A DNA stretch of 64,000 nucleotides, from contig JAURMR010000028.1 in NCBI GenBank assembly GCA_030830565.1, forward strand, positions 62,001 through 126,000. Reading direction: 5' to 3'. This document shows, piece after piece, positions 63,115-64,000 of the stretch (the stretch's first letter is position 1; every line of letters begins with the position of its first letter). The notes under the pieces were generated by a model. That model was not told the DNA's origin, did not search any database, and saw nothing but the letters and a program-made list of their open reading frames with translations. Both the position numbers and the translations under genes were made by a program. Source of the DNA: Acidimicrobiales bacterium. GTDB lineage: Bacteria; Actinomycetota; Acidimicrobiia; Acidimicrobiales; Acidimicrobilacustridaceae.

Positions 63115-64000
63115 ATGACCATCACCGCTCCCAATCCCGCTTCGGCCGATACCAAGCGGGTCATCCCGAAGATCGTTTCTGTCGACGATCACATCATCGA
63201 ACCGGCCGATGTGTGGACCAGTCGCCTCCCCAAGAAGTACCTCGACGTTGGTCCGCGCCTCGAGCGCTTGCGCGTCGACAATCTCAAGTTCGACGGCATG
63301 AACTACTCGTTCGACATTGTCGGCGACAACAGCCCTGGTGGAAAGTTCGCCGACTTCTGGTGCTACGAGGACCTCAAGGTTCCGATGCGTCGCATCATCA
63401 CCGCTGTTGGTTTCGATGCCGAGGAGCGCACGATGCTTCCGGTCACCTATGAAGAAATGCGCAAGGGATGCTGGGATCAAACAGCACGACTTGCTGACAT
63501 GGACGCAAACCACACCGAAGCTTCACTGTGCTTCCCAACCTTCCCCCGTTTCTGCGGACAAACCTTCGCCGAAGCCAAGGACAAAGAACTCGCACTGCTT
63601 TGCGTGCAGGCCTACAACGACTTCATGGTCGAAGAGTGGTGCGGCGGGGCCGGCAAGGGCCGTCTCATTCCACTGATCATCGTTCCGATGTGGGATCCCC
63701 AGCTCGCCGCTGCCGAGATCTACCGCAACGCCGCACGCGGTGTGCATGCAGTGTGCTTCTCGGAGGTTCCACACTTCCTCGGCCTGCCTACCATTCACTC
63801 CGGCGAATGGGACCCCTTCTTCCAAGCATGCAATGACACACAAACCGTGATCAACATGCACATCGGTTCCTCCTCACGCATGCCGGCAACCTCACCTGAC
63901 GCGCCTGCCGCAGTTCAGGCCACGTTGAGTTTCAACCAGGGCATGTCGTCACTCGCCGACTGGATCTTCTCGGGCATCCTCCCCCGCTTCCCAGACATCA
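63115..64000 (+). CDS. Amidohydrolase-2 family metal-dependent hydrolase (cut by the window end)
   Basis: The 295 residues present start MTITAPNPASADTKRV and reach the amidohydrolase-2 opening VSVDDHIIEPADVWTSRLP, where the metal ligands usually sit as DxH. MDANHTEASLCFPTFPRFCG, LLCVQAYNDFMVEEWC and GVHAVCFSEVP follow the family's barrel pattern; NMHIGSSS carries a probable later metal ligand. Such proteins are decarboxylases or hydrolases in aromatic and steroid catabolism; the substrate is unknown. GAGGAG lies four bases before ATG 63115. Translation runs open to base 64000, so the C-terminus is missing. It is divergent from the acyl-CoA dehydrogenase operon and shares the palindromic control region. 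Confidence 0.88.
   Translation, partial: MTITAPNPASADTKRVIPKIVSVDDHIIEPADVWTSRLPKKYLDVGPRLERLRVDNLKFDGMNYSFDIVGDNSPGGKFADFWCYEDLKVPMRRIITAVGFDAEERTMLPVTYEEMRKGCWDQTARLADMDANHTEASLCFPTFPRFCGQTFAEAKDKELALLCVQAYNDFMVEEWCGGAGKGRLIPLIIVPMWDPQLAAAEIYRNAARGVHAVCFSEVPHFLGLPTIHSGEWDPFFQACNDTQTVINMHIGSSSRMPATSPDAPAAVQATLSFNQGMSSLADWIFSGILPRFPDI

Noticed and set aside
62920-63513. Upstream extension of the larger acyl-CoA dehydrogenase frame
   Set aside because: It runs through the palindromic control region and antisense to the amidohydrolase start; ATG 62919 with ACGGAG is standard.

Overview
The window reads as a chromosomal segment of an actinobacterium, most likely an aquatic member of the Acidimicrobiia (Ilumatobacter-like). 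Signs are the actinobacterial gene orders ftsK-rimO-pgsA-cinA, rpsO-pnp-pepR-dapB and rpsB-tsf-pyrH-frr-cdsA-dxr-rseP-ispG; a polyphosphate glucokinase; a BioB-linked BsaP zinc protein; a CPGC zinc-ribbon family known from actinobacteria; and a moderate GC content, judged by eye to be in the high fifties. The class assignment is inference. I see no tRNA, rRNA, insertion sequence, integrase, prophage or CRISPR array, and no gene-free stretch exceeds 300 bases. The longest gap, 22412-22680, separates the divergent rpsO and sulfotransferase genes and shows nothing beyond promoter space.

Layout. (1) 1-9.6 kb: minus-strand ftsK-rimO-pgsA-ltrA-cinA, a plus-strand secreted lipase-like lipoprotein, then minus-strand bioB-bsaP. 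(2) 9.6-17.4 kb: dapA-rnj with a 4-base overlap, a TetR/di-iron protein pair with a palindromic operator, SURF1, an acyl-CoA ligase and a divergent DedA-like membrane protein. (3) 17.4-43.8 kb: a long, almost wholly minus-strand informational and envelope block. In transcription order it runs rpsB-tsf-pyrH-frr-cdsA-dxr-rseP, an inserted sigma-factor trio, ispG, proS, rimP-nusA-infB-rbfA-truB-ribF, a plus-strand sulfotransferase that interrupts the block, and rpsO-pnp-M16 peptidase-dapB. Stop/start overlaps (ATGA, GTGA, TGATG) are frequent here. (4) 43.8-50.8 kb: a secreted degenerate-M23/lipase fusion, xerC-dprA-comM, a lipoprotein cytochrome c, and a plus-strand set of a 36-residue membrane peptide, a CPGC zinc-ribbon protein and a histidine phosphatase. 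(5) 50.8-55.3 kb: a glucose-6-phosphate operon gnd, aldose epimerase, pgi, ppgK. (6) 55.4-64 kb: a seven-helix membrane protein with an outward PI-PLC-like domain, an aldehyde dehydrogenase, and a catabolic locus of paired acyl-CoA dehydrogenases plus a TPP-enzyme-like protein, divergent from an amidohydrolase cut by the window edge. A perfect 27-bp palindrome sits between the divergent arms.

How the genes cooperate. Region 3 joins translation (S2, EF-Ts, RRF, NusA, IF2, RbfA, TruB, RimP, ProRS, S15), RNA decay (PNPase; RNase J in region 2) and lipid, isoprenoid and wall precursors (CdsA, PgsA, Dxr, IspG, DapA, DapB). The best candidate for an undescribed system is the trio at 34191-36191: an ECF-like sigma factor, a single-pass anti-sigma-like membrane protein and a second single-pass protein whose outer domain is a paralogue of the first. 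It sits directly behind the site-2 protease gene rseP, inside an otherwise conserved isoprenoid cluster. Other notable items are the M23/lipase fusion lacking zinc ligands, the TetR-controlled di-iron protein, the PI-PLC membrane protein and the hairpin-rich rpsO-pnp and rpsB leaders.
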